A stretch of 64,000 bases of DNA from Streptomyces sp. H27-C3 (GCF_030063415.1 NZ_JASITA010000018.1:62001-126000); one strand, 5' to 3'; positions 24,981-34,203 are shown, numbered from the stretch's first letter. Made by a program: numbers and translations. Notes: generated by a model not told the origin, from the sequence alone.

Positions 24981-25580
24981 ATGGAGCTGACCCAGGAGAC
25001 CTTCGAACCTGCCGCTTATCTGGCCGCCGATGAGGTCGTCGACCATGAGCATCCGCTCGTGCGGGAGACCGCCGCCCGCCTGCGTGCCGAAGCGGTCGAC
25101 GCATACGCATACGCCGAAGCGGCCTTCGCGTTCGTACGCGACGGGATTCCGCACTCCGGCGACGTGGGCGACCCGAGGGTCACCTGGCGCGCTTCCGACG
25201 TCATTGGGCAGCGGACCGGAATCTGTTACGCCAAGGCCCATGCCCTGGTCGCACTGCTGCGCGCCGAGGGGATCCCCGCCGGCTTCTGCTATCAGCGGCT
25301 GGCGGACGACGGCGGCTCGGACCCGGTCGTCCACGGGCTGGTCGCGGTGAAGCTGACGGGGCGCGGCGCGTGGGCGCGGCAGGATCCGCGCGGCAACAGG
25401 CCCGGTGTCGACGCCCGGTTCTCGCTCGACGGCGAGCGGCTGGCCTACGTCATACGTCCAGAGTTCAGTGAAGTGGACTATGAGGTGCTGTATGCTGCAC
25501 CACATCCGGCCGTTCTGCATGCCCTGCGCACCGCTCAGGACCGGTCGCAGTTGTGCCGCACGCTCCCCACCGCACTGTGA
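24981..25580 (+). CDS. Transglutaminase-like cysteine protease-fold protein
   Basis: A 199-residue transglutaminase-core protein with the triad visible: Cys82 in RTGICYAKAHAL, His118 in DPVVHGLVAV and Asp135 in ARQDPRGN. Bacterial members act as peptidases or amide-bond-cleaving enzymes; the substrate is unknown. The ATG has no Shine-Dalgarno and a promoter ends 8 bases upstream, so the mRNA is probably leaderless. Eleven bases downstream begins the B3/B4 gene, likely in the same transcript. Confidence 0.87.
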   Translation: MELTQETFEPAAYLAADEVVDHEHPLVRETAARLRAEAVDAYAYAEAAFAFVRDGIPHSGDVGDPRVTWRASDVIGQRTGICYAKAHALVALLRAEGIPAGFCYQRLADDGGSDPVVHGLVAVKLTGRGAWARQDPRGNRPGVDARFSLDGERLAYVIRPEFSEVDYEVLYAAPHPAVLHALRTAQDRSQLCRTLPTAL

Positions 25581-25591
25581 GAAGGAAGTTC

Positions 25592-26296
25592 ATGACGCTC
25601 ACGCTCACCGTCTCCGACGAGGTGCGCGCCCTCGCGCCCGGTTTCACCCATCTCGCCGTCGAGGCGCACGGTCTGGTCAACGGGCCCAGCGGCGAGGCGA
25701 GTTCAGCCCTCCTCGACGCCGCCGCGCGCCGCCTCGCTGAGCGCCTGAACGGCCGGGCTCCGCACGAGGACCCGCATGTCGCCGCCTGGCGCGAGGCGTA
25801 CACCGCCTTCGGCAGCAAGCCGTCACGCACCCGCAACTCGGCGGAGGCGCTGGCCGAGCGGGCCCTGACCGACGCCGGACTGCCGCGGATCAACCTGCTC
25901 GTCGACCTCTACAACGCGATCAGCGTCGCGCATCTCGTCCCGGTCGGCGGCGAGGACCTGGACCGCGTCAAGGGCGCCATGCGGCTCGTACGGGCCACCG
26001 GCGACGAACCGTTCGCCACCGTCGCGGGCGGCGAGGACGCCGTTGGGCACCCGGACGCCGGCGAGGTCGTCTGGCGCGACGACGAAGGCGTCACCTGCCG
26101 GCGCTGGAACTGGCGCCAGGGCGTCCGCACCCGCCTGACCGAGGAGTCGGTGAACGCGGTGTTCCTGCTGGAGTCCATGGCCGTCATGACACTCGGCGAG
26201 CTCGAAGCCGCGGGGGCCGAACTCGCCGAGTCGCTGGAGAAGCTGAGCCCCGGGGCGCGGATCACCGTTCACTCCCCGGCGCCACACCGCGCGTAG
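25592..26296 (+). CDS. B3/B4 domain protein (PheRS-beta-like)
   Basis: A 234-residue stand-alone B3/B4 domain as in the editing module of phenylalanyl-tRNA synthetase beta: AWREAYTAFGSKPSRTRNSAEAL near 65, INLLVDLYNAISVAHLVPVGGEDLD near 99, then the B4-like VVWRDDEGVTCRRWNWRQG near 165. Free-standing relatives may deacylate mischarged tRNA, but this is not shown. ATG at 25592 follows GAAGGAAG, close behind the transglutaminase gene. Confidence 0.88.
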   Translation: MTLTLTVSDEVRALAPGFTHLAVEAHGLVNGPSGEASSALLDAAARRLAERLNGRAPHEDPHVAAWREAYTAFGSKPSRTRNSAEALAERALTDAGLPRINLLVDLYNAISVAHLVPVGGEDLDRVKGAMRLVRATGDEPFATVAGGEDAVGHPDAGEVVWRDDEGVTCRRWNWRQGVRTRLTEESVNAVFLLESMAVMTLGELEAAGAELAESLEKLSPGARITVHSPAPHRA

Positions 26297-26316
26297 CGCG
26301 GCCTTGCGGCGGCAGG

Positions 26317-27039
26317 TCAGCCCGCCTCGCGCACCTGCCCGGGAAGCGGCGCGGTGCCGCCGAGGTGCGCCGGGATCCACCAGGTGTCCTCGGCGTTCTT
26401 CGGGCGTACGGGATAGGCGCGCTGAGCAGCCTCAAGGAGTTCCTGCACCCGCTCGCGCAGCCGCCGGGTGATCGCGCCCGCGAATTCGTCCGTGGGCGCC
26501 TCCATCGGCTCGCCGACCCGGATCGTCACGGGGATGTGGTTACGGCCGAAATTGCGCGGCTTTCCCTTGGTCCACAGCCGCTGGGTGCCCCACAGAGCCA
26601 TCGGGATCAGCGGAACGCCGGCCTCCTGGGCGAGCCGGGCCGCACCCGACTTGAAGCTCTTGAGAGTGAAGGACTCAGAAATCGTCGCCTCCGGGAAGAC
26701 GCCGATGATCTCGCCGGACCGCAGCGCGTCGAGGGCATGCGCATACGCCGCCTCGCCCTTGTCGCGGTCGACGGGGATGTGCTTCATGCCGCGCATCAGC
26801 GGCCCGGAAATCTTGTGCCGGAAGACCGAATCCTTGGCCATGAAGCGCACCAGACGCTTCTGCGGCAGCGTTCCCAGCCCCGAGAAAATGAAGTCGAGGT
26901 AGCTGATGTGATTACTCACCAGCACGGCGCCACCGGTGCGGGGGACGTTCTCAGAACCCTGCGTGTCGATCTTCAGGTCGAGCGCCTTGAACAGGGTAAG
27001 TGCGGCACCAATGACCGGCCGATAGGCGAGTTCTGCCAT
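26317..27039 (-). CDS. 1-acylglycerol-3-phosphate O-acyltransferase (PlsC family)
   Basis: Membrane-associated enzyme that adds the second acyl chain to lysophosphatidic acid. The 240-residue protein has the acyltransferase motifs VSNHISYLDF (HX4D, 41-50), MKHIPVDRDKGEAA near 84, FPEATISESFTLKSFKSGAARLA near 114 and VPLIPMALWG near 142. The start ATG at 27039 follows AGGGGTCC. It stands alone, convergent with the B3/B4 gene. Confidence 0.92.
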   Translation of the reverse strand: MAELAYRPVIGAALTLFKALDLKIDTQGSENVPRTGGAVLVSNHISYLDFIFSGLGTLPQKRLVRFMAKDSVFRHKISGPLMRGMKHIPVDRDKGEAAYAHALDALRSGEIIGVFPEATISESFTLKSFKSGAARLAQEAGVPLIPMALWGTQRLWTKGKPRNFGRNHIPVTIRVGEPMEAPTDEFAGAITRRLRERVQELLEAAQRAYPVRPKNAEDTWWIPAHLGGTAPLPGQVREAG

Positions 27040-27262
27040 GTCGGAGGACCCCTTCTGTGCCCGGGGAGGCTCTCCCGGCGGAAGTTACGGAGCCGTAGGT
27101 TAAGCGGCTTTGGGCAGATCGTGCCCCATGAGCGGCCGAGTAGCCAGTCCTGCTGTCCTTCAGGCGCGAGATTCTCGTCACTTGGAGAAACCTGGGGAAT
27201 CCTCCCGATCCCGGGAACGCTGAAAGGATGAGCAGGAGAACGCGTCCGCGGGAACGGATTGC

Positions 27263-27640
27263 ATGAACGCAAGGGGGCCGAAGGTGCGCGGGCACAAAAG
27301 CGGTACGGGCGCCGTCGCGGGTGCAGGCGAGGGCACACGACTCGGCGCGGCCGAACTCGGCGAGAAACCGGGGGAGCGCGCGACACTGGTCCAGTTCTCC
27401 AGCGCCTTCTGCCAGCCCTGTCGGGCGACCCGGAGGACCCTTCTCGAAGTGGCGGACATGGTCGACGGCGTCGCCCATGTCGAGATCGACGCGGAGGAAC
27501 GGCTCGACCTCGTACGGGAACTCGGCATCCTCAAGACGCCCACCGTGCTCGTGCTCGACGCGGAGGGCCGGATCGTGCGCCGGGCGGCGGGGCAGCCCCG
27601 CCGGGCCGACGTCATCGCGGCCCTCGGCGAGGCCGTGTGA
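27263..27640 (+). CDS. Thioredoxin-fold protein
   Basis: A 125-residue thioredoxin-like protein with the redox motif CQPC (Cys50 and Cys53) in FSSAFCQPCRATRRTL and the cis-proline loop ILKTPTVLVLD. The N-terminal 35 residues (Gly/Ala/Lys-rich) precede the fold; the true start may be a later codon. Arg instead of the usual Lys follows the CxxC. Cytoplasmic. It is divergent from the acyltransferase gene and 211 bp before the flavin reductase gene. Confidence 0.86.
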   Translation: MNARGPKVRGHKSGTGAVAGAGEGTRLGAAELGEKPGERATLVQFSSAFCQPCRATRRTLLEVADMVDGVAHVEIDAEERLDLVRELGILKTPTVLVLDAEGRIVRRAAGQPRRADVIAALGEAV

Positions 27641-27682
27641 ACGCGCATGCCGGTGACGCATCTCCCATATTCCGGACGCGGC

Positions 27683-27710
27683 TTGACGGTCCGTGCCGCG
27701 AATCGACAAT
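27683..27710 (+). promoter_or_regulatory. Promoter-like element before flavin reductase gene
   Basis: TTGACG, 16-base spacer, GACAAT. If used, it gives a leader of about 130 bases rich in short G/C inverted repeats (for example GCGCATGCGC near 27812) before the ATG at 27852. No known riboswitch motif was recognised. Confidence 0.4.
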
Positions 27711-27851
27711 CTGGCCGGGTGCCGCCAGAACTCCTTCTCCACGGGCGGGCCCATGTCGACCTGGCCCGCGACGCGAGTGTGCGCTGTCCGCGTGCCTGAG
27801 CACCCACGGACGCGCATGCGCCCTCCGCAGAAGGACACGAAGGACAACCCG

Positions 27852-28367
27852 ATGACGGCCTCCCCCTCGCTCGATTCCCGCCGCCAGGCCCTGCAGGCCT
27901 CTCCCGACCTGCTCCGCTCGGTCTTCCGGCAGCACGCGGCCGGCGTCGCGGTGATCACCGCGCAGGGCCCGGCGCCCGTCGGGTTCACCGCCACCTCGCT
28001 GAACTCGGTCGCCGCGGACCCGCCCCTGATCTCCTTCGGTGTGGGCACCGGCTCGTCGAGCTGGCCCGTCCTGGCGGAGGCCGAGCACATCGGCGTCCAC
28101 ATACTCGCCGAGGGTCAGCAGGAGCTGGCGGCCACCTTCGCGCGCAGTGGCGCGGACCGTTTCGCGCCGCCCACCCGGTGGCGTACGGGGCCGGAGGGCG
28201 TGCCGCTGCTCGACGGCGTACTGGCGTGGCTGGTGTGCCGGGTTGTGGCGCGCGTGCCGGCGGCGGATCATCGCATTGTGCTCGGCCAGGTCGTCGCGGG
28301 CGACCCCGCCGGGACGGGGCGGCCGCTGCTCTATCACCAAGGACGCTTCAACGCGCTGAGGGACTGA
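27852..28367 (+). CDS. Flavin reductase-like FMN-binding protein
   Basis: A 171-residue split-barrel flavin reductase: LLRSVFRQHAAGVAVITAQ near 17, GFTATSLNSVAADPPLISF near 42, HILAEGQQELAATFAR near 80 and the C-terminal LLYHQGRFNAL. Such enzymes supply reduced FMN or FAD to monooxygenases or halogenases; no monooxygenase partner is adjacent. I took the ATG at 27852 behind AAGGACAACCCG rather than upstream in-frame starts because only this fits family length. Confidence 0.87.
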   Translation: MTASPSLDSRRQALQASPDLLRSVFRQHAAGVAVITAQGPAPVGFTATSLNSVAADPPLISFGVGTGSSSWPVLAEAEHIGVHILAEGQQELAATFARSGADRFAPPTRWRTGPEGVPLLDGVLAWLVCRVVARVPAADHRIVLGQVVAGDPAGTGRPLLYHQGRFNALRD

Positions 28368-28566
28368 GAGTTCCCGGTGGACAGGGATGCCTCACCGTTG
28401 GCAAGGTCACAGTTCAAAGCGCTTGCTTACGGGGAATGCACTGGGTGTACTGGCGAGTAATATTCCAGCCGGAGCGGTCCGCCCCGACCGGGATCCGCCC
28501 CTTCAGGCGCCTATGCTGCCTGCAGCGAGGCACCAAAAAAGTAGACGATGCAGTAGGAGAGCCGGC

Positions 28567-29352
28567 GTGAGCCTGAGGATCGTTGTCTGTGTGAAGTACG
28601 TGCCCGACGCCACTGGCGACCGGCACTTCGCCGATGACCTGACCGTCGACCGCGACGACGTCGACGGCCTGCTGTCGGAGCTGGACGAATACGCCGTCGA
28701 GCAGGCGCTGCAGATCGCCGGCGAGGCGGACGACGCGGAGATCACCGTGCTGACCGTCGGCCCCGAGGACGCCAAGGACGCGCTGCGCAAGGCGCTGTCC
28801 ATGGGCGCGGACAAGGCCGTCCATGTCGAGGACGACGATCTGCACGGCACCGACGTCATGGGCACCTCGCTGGTGCTCGCCAAGGCCGTCGAGAAGACCG
28901 GTTACGACCTGGTCATCTGCGGCATGGCGTCGACGGACGGCACCATGGGTGTCCTGCCGGCGATCCTGGCCGAGCGCCTGGGCGTCCCGCAGGTCACCCT
29001 GCTCTCCGAGGTCTCCGTCGACGGAGGCGTCGTCAAGGGCCGTCGTGACGGCGACAGCGCGAGCGAGCAGCTCGAGGCGTCCCTGCCGGCCGTCGTGTCC
29101 GTGACGGACCAGTCGGGCGAGGCCCGCTACCCGTCCTTCAAGGGCATCATGGCGGCCAAGAAGAAGCCGGTCGAGTCCCTGGACCTGGGCGACCTGGACA
29201 TCGACGTCGATGAGGTCGGCCTCGCGGGCTCCTGGACCAAGGTCGAATCCGCCACGGAGCGTCCCGCCCGTACGGCCGGCACGATCGTCAAGGACGAGGG
29301 TGAGGGCGGCAAGCAGCTGGCCGAGTTCCTCGCGGGCCAGAAGTTCATTTAG
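28567..29352 (+). CDS. etfB: Electron transfer flavoprotein beta subunit
   Basis: Beta subunit (261 aa) of the heterodimeric ETF that takes electrons from acyl-CoA dehydrogenases. It begins SLRIVVCVKYVPD, has LDEYAVEQALQIAGE near 41, the AMP-binding region VEDDDLHGTDVMGTSLVLAKAV near 89 and ICGMASTDGTMGVLPAILAE near 118. GTG at 28567 is preceded by AGGAGAG. etfA follows after 79 bases and would be co-transcribed. Confidence 0.95.
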   Translation: MSLRIVVCVKYVPDATGDRHFADDLTVDRDDVDGLLSELDEYAVEQALQIAGEADDAEITVLTVGPEDAKDALRKALSMGADKAVHVEDDDLHGTDVMGTSLVLAKAVEKTGYDLVICGMASTDGTMGVLPAILAERLGVPQVTLLSEVSVDGGVVKGRRDGDSASEQLEASLPAVVSVTDQSGEARYPSFKGIMAAKKKPVESLDLGDLDIDVDEVGLAGSWTKVESATERPARTAGTIVKDEGEGGKQLAEFLAGQKFI

Positions 29353-29431
29353 GGGGCGTCCGGCCCCGAGGCCCGCGCGCCACCAGTTGCCCCAGATTCT
29401 TCGCACTCGCCACTCGCAGGAGAGCAATCCC

Positions 29432-30394
29432 ATGGCTGAAGTTCTCGTCTATGTCGACCACGTGGACGGCGCCGTCCGCAAGCCCACCCTTGAGCTGCTG
29501 ACGCTCGCCCGCCGGATCGGCGACCCCGTCGCCCTCTCGCTCGGTGCCGGCGCCGAGGCCACCGCCGCCGTGCTCGCCGAGCACGGTGCGGTAAAGGTCC
29601 TCACCGTCGACGCCCCCGAGCTCACCGACTACCTCGTCGTACCGAAGGTGGACGCGCTCCAGGCCGCGTACGACGCAGTTTCGCCGGTCGCCGTGCTCGT
29701 GCCGTCCTCCGCCGAGGGCAAGGAGATCGCGGCCCGCCTCGCGGTCCGTATCGGCTCCGGCATCATCACCGACGCCGTCGACATCGAGGCCGGTGACGAG
29801 GGCCCGGTGGCCACGCAGGCCGTCTTCGCCGCGTCGTACACCACCAAGTCCCGCATCTCCAAGGGCACGCCCGTCATCACGGTCAAGCCGAACTCCGCGC
29901 CGGTCGAGGCCGCCGCGGCCGCGGGCACCGTCGAGGCGCTCACCGTGTCCTTCTCCGAGCTGTCCACCGGCACCAAGGTGGTCTCGCGCACCCCGCGCGA
30001 GTCCAGCGGCCGTCCCGAGCTGACCGAGGCCCCGATCGTGGTCTCCGGTGGCCGTGGCGTCAACGGTGCCGAGAACTTCTCGGTGATCGAGGCCCTCGCC
30101 GACTCGCTCGGTGCCGCCGTCGGCGCCTCGCGCGCCGCGGTCGACGCCGGCTGGTACCCGCACTCCAATCAGGTCGGCCAGACCGGCAAGTCGGTCTCCC
30201 CGCAGCTGTACATCGCGTCCGGCATCTCCGGCGCGATCCAGCACCGGGCCGGCATGCAGACCTCGAAGACCATCGTGGCCATCAACAAGGACGCCGAGGC
30301 CCCGATCTTCGACCTGGTCGACTACGGCGTGGTCGGCGACCTCTTCGCGGTCGTCCCGCAGCTGACCGAAGAGGTTCAGGCGCGTAAGGGCTGA
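29432..30394 (+). CDS. etfA: Electron transfer flavoprotein alpha subunit
   Basis: The 320-residue alpha subunit of ETF. N-terminal domain MAEVLVYVDHVDGAVRKPTLE; C-terminal FAD domain with IVVSGGRGVNGAENF near 205, GASRAAVDAGWYPHSNQVGQTGKSVSPQLY near 231 and IASGISGAIQHRAGMQ near 262, then AINKDAEAPIFDLVDYGVVGDLF. ATG at 29432 follows CAGGAGAG. It should pair with the etfB product; the operon ends in a hairpin at 30416-30448. Confidence 0.96.
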   Translation: MAEVLVYVDHVDGAVRKPTLELLTLARRIGDPVALSLGAGAEATAAVLAEHGAVKVLTVDAPELTDYLVVPKVDALQAAYDAVSPVAVLVPSSAEGKEIAARLAVRIGSGIITDAVDIEAGDEGPVATQAVFAASYTTKSRISKGTPVITVKPNSAPVEAAAAAGTVEALTVSFSELSTGTKVVSRTPRESSGRPELTEAPIVVSGGRGVNGAENFSVIEALADSLGAAVGASRAAVDAGWYPHSNQVGQTGKSVSPQLYIASGISGAIQHRAGMQTSKTIVAINKDAEAPIFDLVDYGVVGDLFAVVPQLTEEVQARKG

Positions 30395-30415
30395 CCTGCG
30401 GAAGTCTGTTGGGCC

Positions 30416-30448
30416 GGGGCCGTGCGGTGATCTTCACCGCGCGGCCCC
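30416..30448 (+). terminator. etfBA terminator hairpin
   Basis: Arms GGGGCCGTGCGGTGA and TCACCGCGCGGCCCC (one T:G position), three-base loop, starting 21 bases after the etfA stop. Confidence 0.8.
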
Positions 30449-30467
30449 GCGCTGTTTGCGGCAACCA

Positions 30468-30525
30468 TTGACGCAGACAGTGGGCGCCTATTAACTTCAC
30501 TATGCGGATTATTGATTCCGTGAAG
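30468..30525 (+). promoter_or_regulatory. Promoter and inverted repeat before DUF6986 gene
   Basis: TTGACG at 30468 with TTAACT 17 bases on resembles a vegetative promoter. Just downstream, CTTCAC (30495-30500) and GTGAAG (30520-30525) flank an inner CGGA/TCCG pair, an operator-like arrangement placed to block elongation. Confidence 0.45.
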
Positions 30526-30547
30526 CGGAAACTTGGAGGGTGTGGGA

Positions 30548-31831
30548 ATGGGTCAGCAGGAGACGGTTGCAACGAGCCTCGCGGGCGCGATCAGCGAGGG
30601 GATCAGCGCTTCCCTCGCGCCGGTGGACGCAGACCTCGCCCGCCGCTACCCGGGGGACCCGGGCACCCGCCAGCCCGTCCACACCGTCTACGTCCCCGCT
30701 GACGTCTTCGCCGCCGGCACCGTCCGCGCGTGGGGCGACCAGGCACTCGCCGCCCTCGACGAGCACGCACCGGACGCCGCCGCCCTCGCCGGCGTCCTGG
30801 GCATCCCGGACGAGCACGCCGATTCGGTCCACGCGCGCGTGCGGGCCAAGCTGGAGCGCGAGCCCGTGGAAGACCTGCGGATCGACTTCGAGGACGGCTA
30901 CGGCCCGCGCCCCGACGCGGAGGAGGACGCGGCGGCCGCCCGCGCGGCCCGCCTGATCGCCGAGGCGTACGACAACGGCACCGCGGCCCCGTTCATGGGC
31001 ATCCGCATGAAGTGCATGGAGGCGGCGGTACGCGACCGGGGCATCCGCACGCTCGACATCTTCCTCACCGGGCTGATGGAGGCCGGCGGCCTGCCCGACG
31101 GCCTCGTGCTGACGCTGCCCAAGGTGACGTACGCCGAGCAGGTCACCGCGATGGTGCGGCTCGTCGAGGAGTTCGAGAAGGCACGGAGCCTGGAACCGGG
31201 ACGGATCGGCTTCGAGATCCAGATCGAGACCACCCAGTCGATCCTCGGCGCCGACGGCCGCGCCACCGTCTCGCGCATGATCGAGGCCGCCGACGGCAGG
31301 GCCACCTCGCTGCACTACGGCACCTTCGACTACAGCGCCTCCTGTGGCGTCTCGGCGGCCTACCAGTCGCTGGACCACCCGGTCGCCGACCACGCCAAGG
31401 CCGTCATGCAGATCGCGGCGGCGGGCACCGGCGTGCGGCTGTCCGACGGCTCGACGAACGTCCTGCCGGTCGGCGCGACCACACAGGTCCACGACGCGTG
31501 GCGGCTGCACCACGGTCTGGTACGCCGTTCACTGGCCCGCGCCTACTACCAGGGCTGGGACATGCACCCGGCCCACCTGCCGACCCGCTACGCCGCGGTG
31601 TACACCTTCTACCGCGAGGGACTTGAGCAGGCGGCGGCCAGGCTCACCGCGTACGTGAGCCGGGCCGGCGGCGATGTGATGGACGAACCCGCCACCGCCA
31701 AGGCGCTCAGCGGCTATCTGCTGCGCGGCCTCGACTGCGGGGCCGTGGACGTCGCGGAGGTCGCCAGGCTCACCGGTATGACCCGTGCCGACCTCGACGC
31801 GCTCGCGGGCCGCCCGGTCGTCGTCAAGTAG
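30548..31831 (+). CDS. DUF6986 family protein (HpcH/HpaI aldolase-like)
   Basis: A 427-residue protein related to the aldolase/citrate-lyase beta family. Visible blocks: EDLRIDFEDGYGPRPDAEEDAAAA near 104, FMGIRMKCMEAAVRDRG near 148, VLTLPKVTYAEQV near 187, IGFEIQIETTQSILG near 219 (metal-binding Glu expected) and SLHYGTFDYSASCGVS near 258. Likely a Mg-dependent C-C lyase on an acidic substrate; the substrate is unknown. ATG at 30548 follows GGAGGG at proper spacing. Confidence 0.85.
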   Translation: MGQQETVATSLAGAISEGISASLAPVDADLARRYPGDPGTRQPVHTVYVPADVFAAGTVRAWGDQALAALDEHAPDAAALAGVLGIPDEHADSVHARVRAKLEREPVEDLRIDFEDGYGPRPDAEEDAAAARAARLIAEAYDNGTAAPFMGIRMKCMEAAVRDRGIRTLDIFLTGLMEAGGLPDGLVLTLPKVTYAEQVTAMVRLVEEFEKARSLEPGRIGFEIQIETTQSILGADGRATVSRMIEAADGRATSLHYGTFDYSASCGVSAAYQSLDHPVADHAKAVMQIAAAGTGVRLSDGSTNVLPVGATTQVHDAWRLHHGLVRRSLARAYYQGWDMHPAHLPTRYAAVYTFYREGLEQAAARLTAYVSRAGGDVMDEPATAKALSGYLLRGLDCGAVDVAEVARLTGMTRADLDALAGRPVVVK

Positions 31832-31896
31832 CAGGCACAGCTGTCACTGCTGCCCCGTACCCTGTACCCGACCACAGTCGGACACAGGAACGGGCA

Positions 31897-33049
31897 GTGG
31901 TGTCAACGAGAACGAGCGGCTCGCCGGGCCGCTATCCGAGTGATCGAACAGCTGGGCCGGGGCGGCATGGGCGTGGTGTGGCGCGCCGTCGACGAAGTGC
32001 TCGGCCGCGAGGTCGCCGTCAAGGAACTGCGGACGTTCAACGACTCGTCGGCGCCCGAACTGGCCGATCTGCGGGTGCGGATGCAGCGCGAGGCACGGGC
32101 CGCCGCGCGAGTGCGGCACCCCGGCGTCATCGCCGTGCACGACGTCACCGACCACAGCGGGCGCCCGGTCATCGTCATGGAGCTCGTCGACGGGCCCTCC
32201 CTGGACGACGTTCTGGCCGAGCGGGGAGTCCTGGACCCGAGCGAAGCGGCGTCCATCGGCGCCGAAGTACTGCGGGCGCTGGGCGCCGCCCACCGCGTCG
32301 GGGTGCTGCACCGTGACGTCAAGCCGCGCAACATCCCGCTGGACCGCAGTGGCCGGGTGGTTCTCACCGACTTCGGGATCGCCGCGATGGACGACCCGGG
32401 GGACGGCTCGACCACGCACCTCACGCGCAGTGGCGAACTGGTCGGATCCCTCGACTACTTGGCGCCCGAGCGCGCCCAGGGCAACGACCCAGGCCCGGCG
32501 TCCGACGTATGGGCGCTCGGCGCGACGCTGTACGCGGCGGTGGAGGGCTCCTCGCCGTTCCGCCGCACCTCGACCTGGTCGACGCTGACCGCGATCGTCG
32601 TGGATCCGCTGCCGGAAGCGCGGCGCGCGGGCCCGCTGGGGCCCGTGCTCCAGCGGCTGATGCACAAGGACCCTGCGCAGCGTCCCGACGCGGACGCGGC
32701 GGCCGGGCTGCTCGCGGCGTGGCGGCCGGGGAGCACACCGCGGTCGCCACGACGCCGGGCGGCGACGTCCGCGGCGGCATACCCGGGGAACTTCGGCCTG
32801 GGACCCGCAGGGTGTTCCGAGCGGCCCTCCGCAGGCCGCGCCGCGCGGGGTGACCGAGCGCGACGTGCTGCCGCACCGGCCCGAGGGTTTCGGCCCCGCG
32901 ATGAGCCCGATGCCCGCAACACCGGTGTCTTCGTCAGCGTCGTCTACCTCAAGGGCGGCGACAACGACCAAACCGCTGCCCGGTCTGCCGGTCTGCTGAG
33001 GCGGCGCGATGTCCCCCGTACGCTCAGCGCGCCCGGTCCCAGGGCCTGA
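31897..33049 (+). pseudogene. Ser/Thr protein kinase gene with frame disruptions
   Basis: From base 31940 the frame encodes a Hanks-type kinase domain: LGRGGMGVVWRA, catalytic lysine in VAVKELR, HRDVKPRN, DFGIAAMD and YLAPERAQG. The expected start of the domain (GRY-RVIEQ) is split: extra C residues in 31929-31930 and 31936-31937 put an upstream NENERLAG-like segment and the GRY in other frames. At about 32715 the frame changes again: the alternative frame reads AAGEHTAVATTPGG, normal for this kinase group, and the remaining ~100 codons look non-coding with no membrane helix or sensor domain. Either decayed or affected by assembly indels. If a GTG at 31940 is used a bare kinase domain could still be made. 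Confidence 0.6.
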
Positions 33050-34070
33050 TCTCGCCCGAGCCACGGGCGATGAGGCGGGTCGGGAGCTCCACGCGCGCCG
33101 GAGGGTCGTCCGAGCCGTCCAGGCGCCGGAAGAGCCGGTCGGCTGCGGTGCGGCCCAGCGTGGCGGCGTCCTGGGCGATGACGGTGAGTCCCGGCTGCAG
33201 CAGGTCGGCGAGCTCGATGTCGTCGAATCCGACCAGGGCGATCGGGCGCTTCCGTGCGGCCAGTACGCGTACGGCTGTCACGGTCACACGGTTGTTGGCC
33301 GCGAATATCGCCGTGACGGGCTCGGGGGCGTCCAGCATCGCGGTGGTCGCGTCCTCCACCCGCTCGGGGGCGGTGCTGCCGAGCGACATCCAGGATTCGT
33401 CGACCCGCAGTCCGGCGCCCTCCATCGCGGCGTGGTAGCCGCGCAGCCGCTCGATGGCGGTGTGGATGCGCGGCTGGTCGCCGATGAAGCCGATACGGCG
33501 GTGCCCGTGGGCGATCAGATGGGCGACGCCCTCACGGGCACCGCCGAAGCTGTCGGAGAGCACCACGTCCGCGTCGATCATCCCGGCGGGGCGGTCCACG
33601 AAGACCGTGGCGATGCCCGCCGCGATCTCCGGCTCCAGATAGCGGTGGTCGTCCCCGGCGGGGATCACGATCAGACCGTCGACACGCCGGGCGCACAGGG
33701 CGAGCACCAGCTCCTGCTCCCGGGCGGGGTCCTCGGCGCTGGATCCGTTGATGAGGAGGGCGCCGTGGGCGCGGGCCACTTCCTCGACGGCGCGGGCCAG
33801 CGGCCCGTAGAAGGGGTCGGCGAGGTCTTCGAGGACCAGGCCGATGCTGGCGGTACGGCCCTTGCGCAGCACCCGGGCGCTGTCGTTGCGGCGAAAGCCC
33901 AGGGCGTCGATGGCCTCCTGGACACGCCGTTCGGTGTCGGGCGTGACACCCGCCTCGCCGTTCACCACACGGGAGACCGTCTTGAGGCCCACCCCGGCAC
34001 GCGAGGCGACATCCTTCATGGTCGGCCGGGTGCCGTAGCGGGGCTCGGGGCGGCTCGCGGTCTCGGCCAC
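33024..34070 (-). CDS. LacI-family regulator
   Basis: A 348-residue LacI repressor: DNA-binding helix-turn-helix TMKDVASRAGVGLKTVSRVVNGE (about 17-39), hinge, then a periplasmic-binding-like sugar domain with FVDRPAGMIDADVVLSD and ALVGFDDIELADLLQPGLT. GTG at 34070 (VAETASRPE) with AGGAC upstream; longer frames lack family sequence. It is divergent from a ROK-family sugar kinase gene with a LacI-type palindrome between, so it probably controls sugar phosphorylation or uptake there. Confidence 0.92.
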   Translation of the reverse strand: MAETASRPEPRYGTRPTMKDVASRAGVGLKTVSRVVNGEAGVTPDTERRVQEAIDALGFRRNDSARVLRKGRTASIGLVLEDLADPFYGPLARAVEEVARAHGALLINGSSAEDPAREQELVLALCARRVDGLIVIPAGDDHRYLEPEIAAGIATVFVDRPAGMIDADVVLSDSFGGAREGVAHLIAHGHRRIGFIGDQPRIHTAIERLRGYHAAMEGAGLRVDESWMSLGSTAPERVEDATTAMLDAPEPVTAIFAANNRVTVTAVRVLAARKRPIALVGFDDIELADLLQPGLTVIAQDAATLGRTAADRLFRRLDGSDDPPARVELPTRLIARGSGEIRPWDRAR

Positions 34071-34130
34071 AGTGCGCTGTCCTGTCGTTGTCGAATGTGT
34101 CAAAGGGTGTGGCGTCGAGCATAGAGCCTG

Positions 34131-34142
34131 GACAACGTTGTC
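34131..34142. promoter_or_regulatory. LacI-type operator GACAACGTTGTC
   Basis: Perfect 12-bp palindrome with the central CG typical of LacI-family sites, between the divergent LacI and ROK genes. Confidence 0.75.
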
Positions 34143-34203
34143 AGCTGAATAGAGACTGGTCCCTGACCTGTCACCATCCTGCCCACCTGGAGACCCGACA
34201 CCG

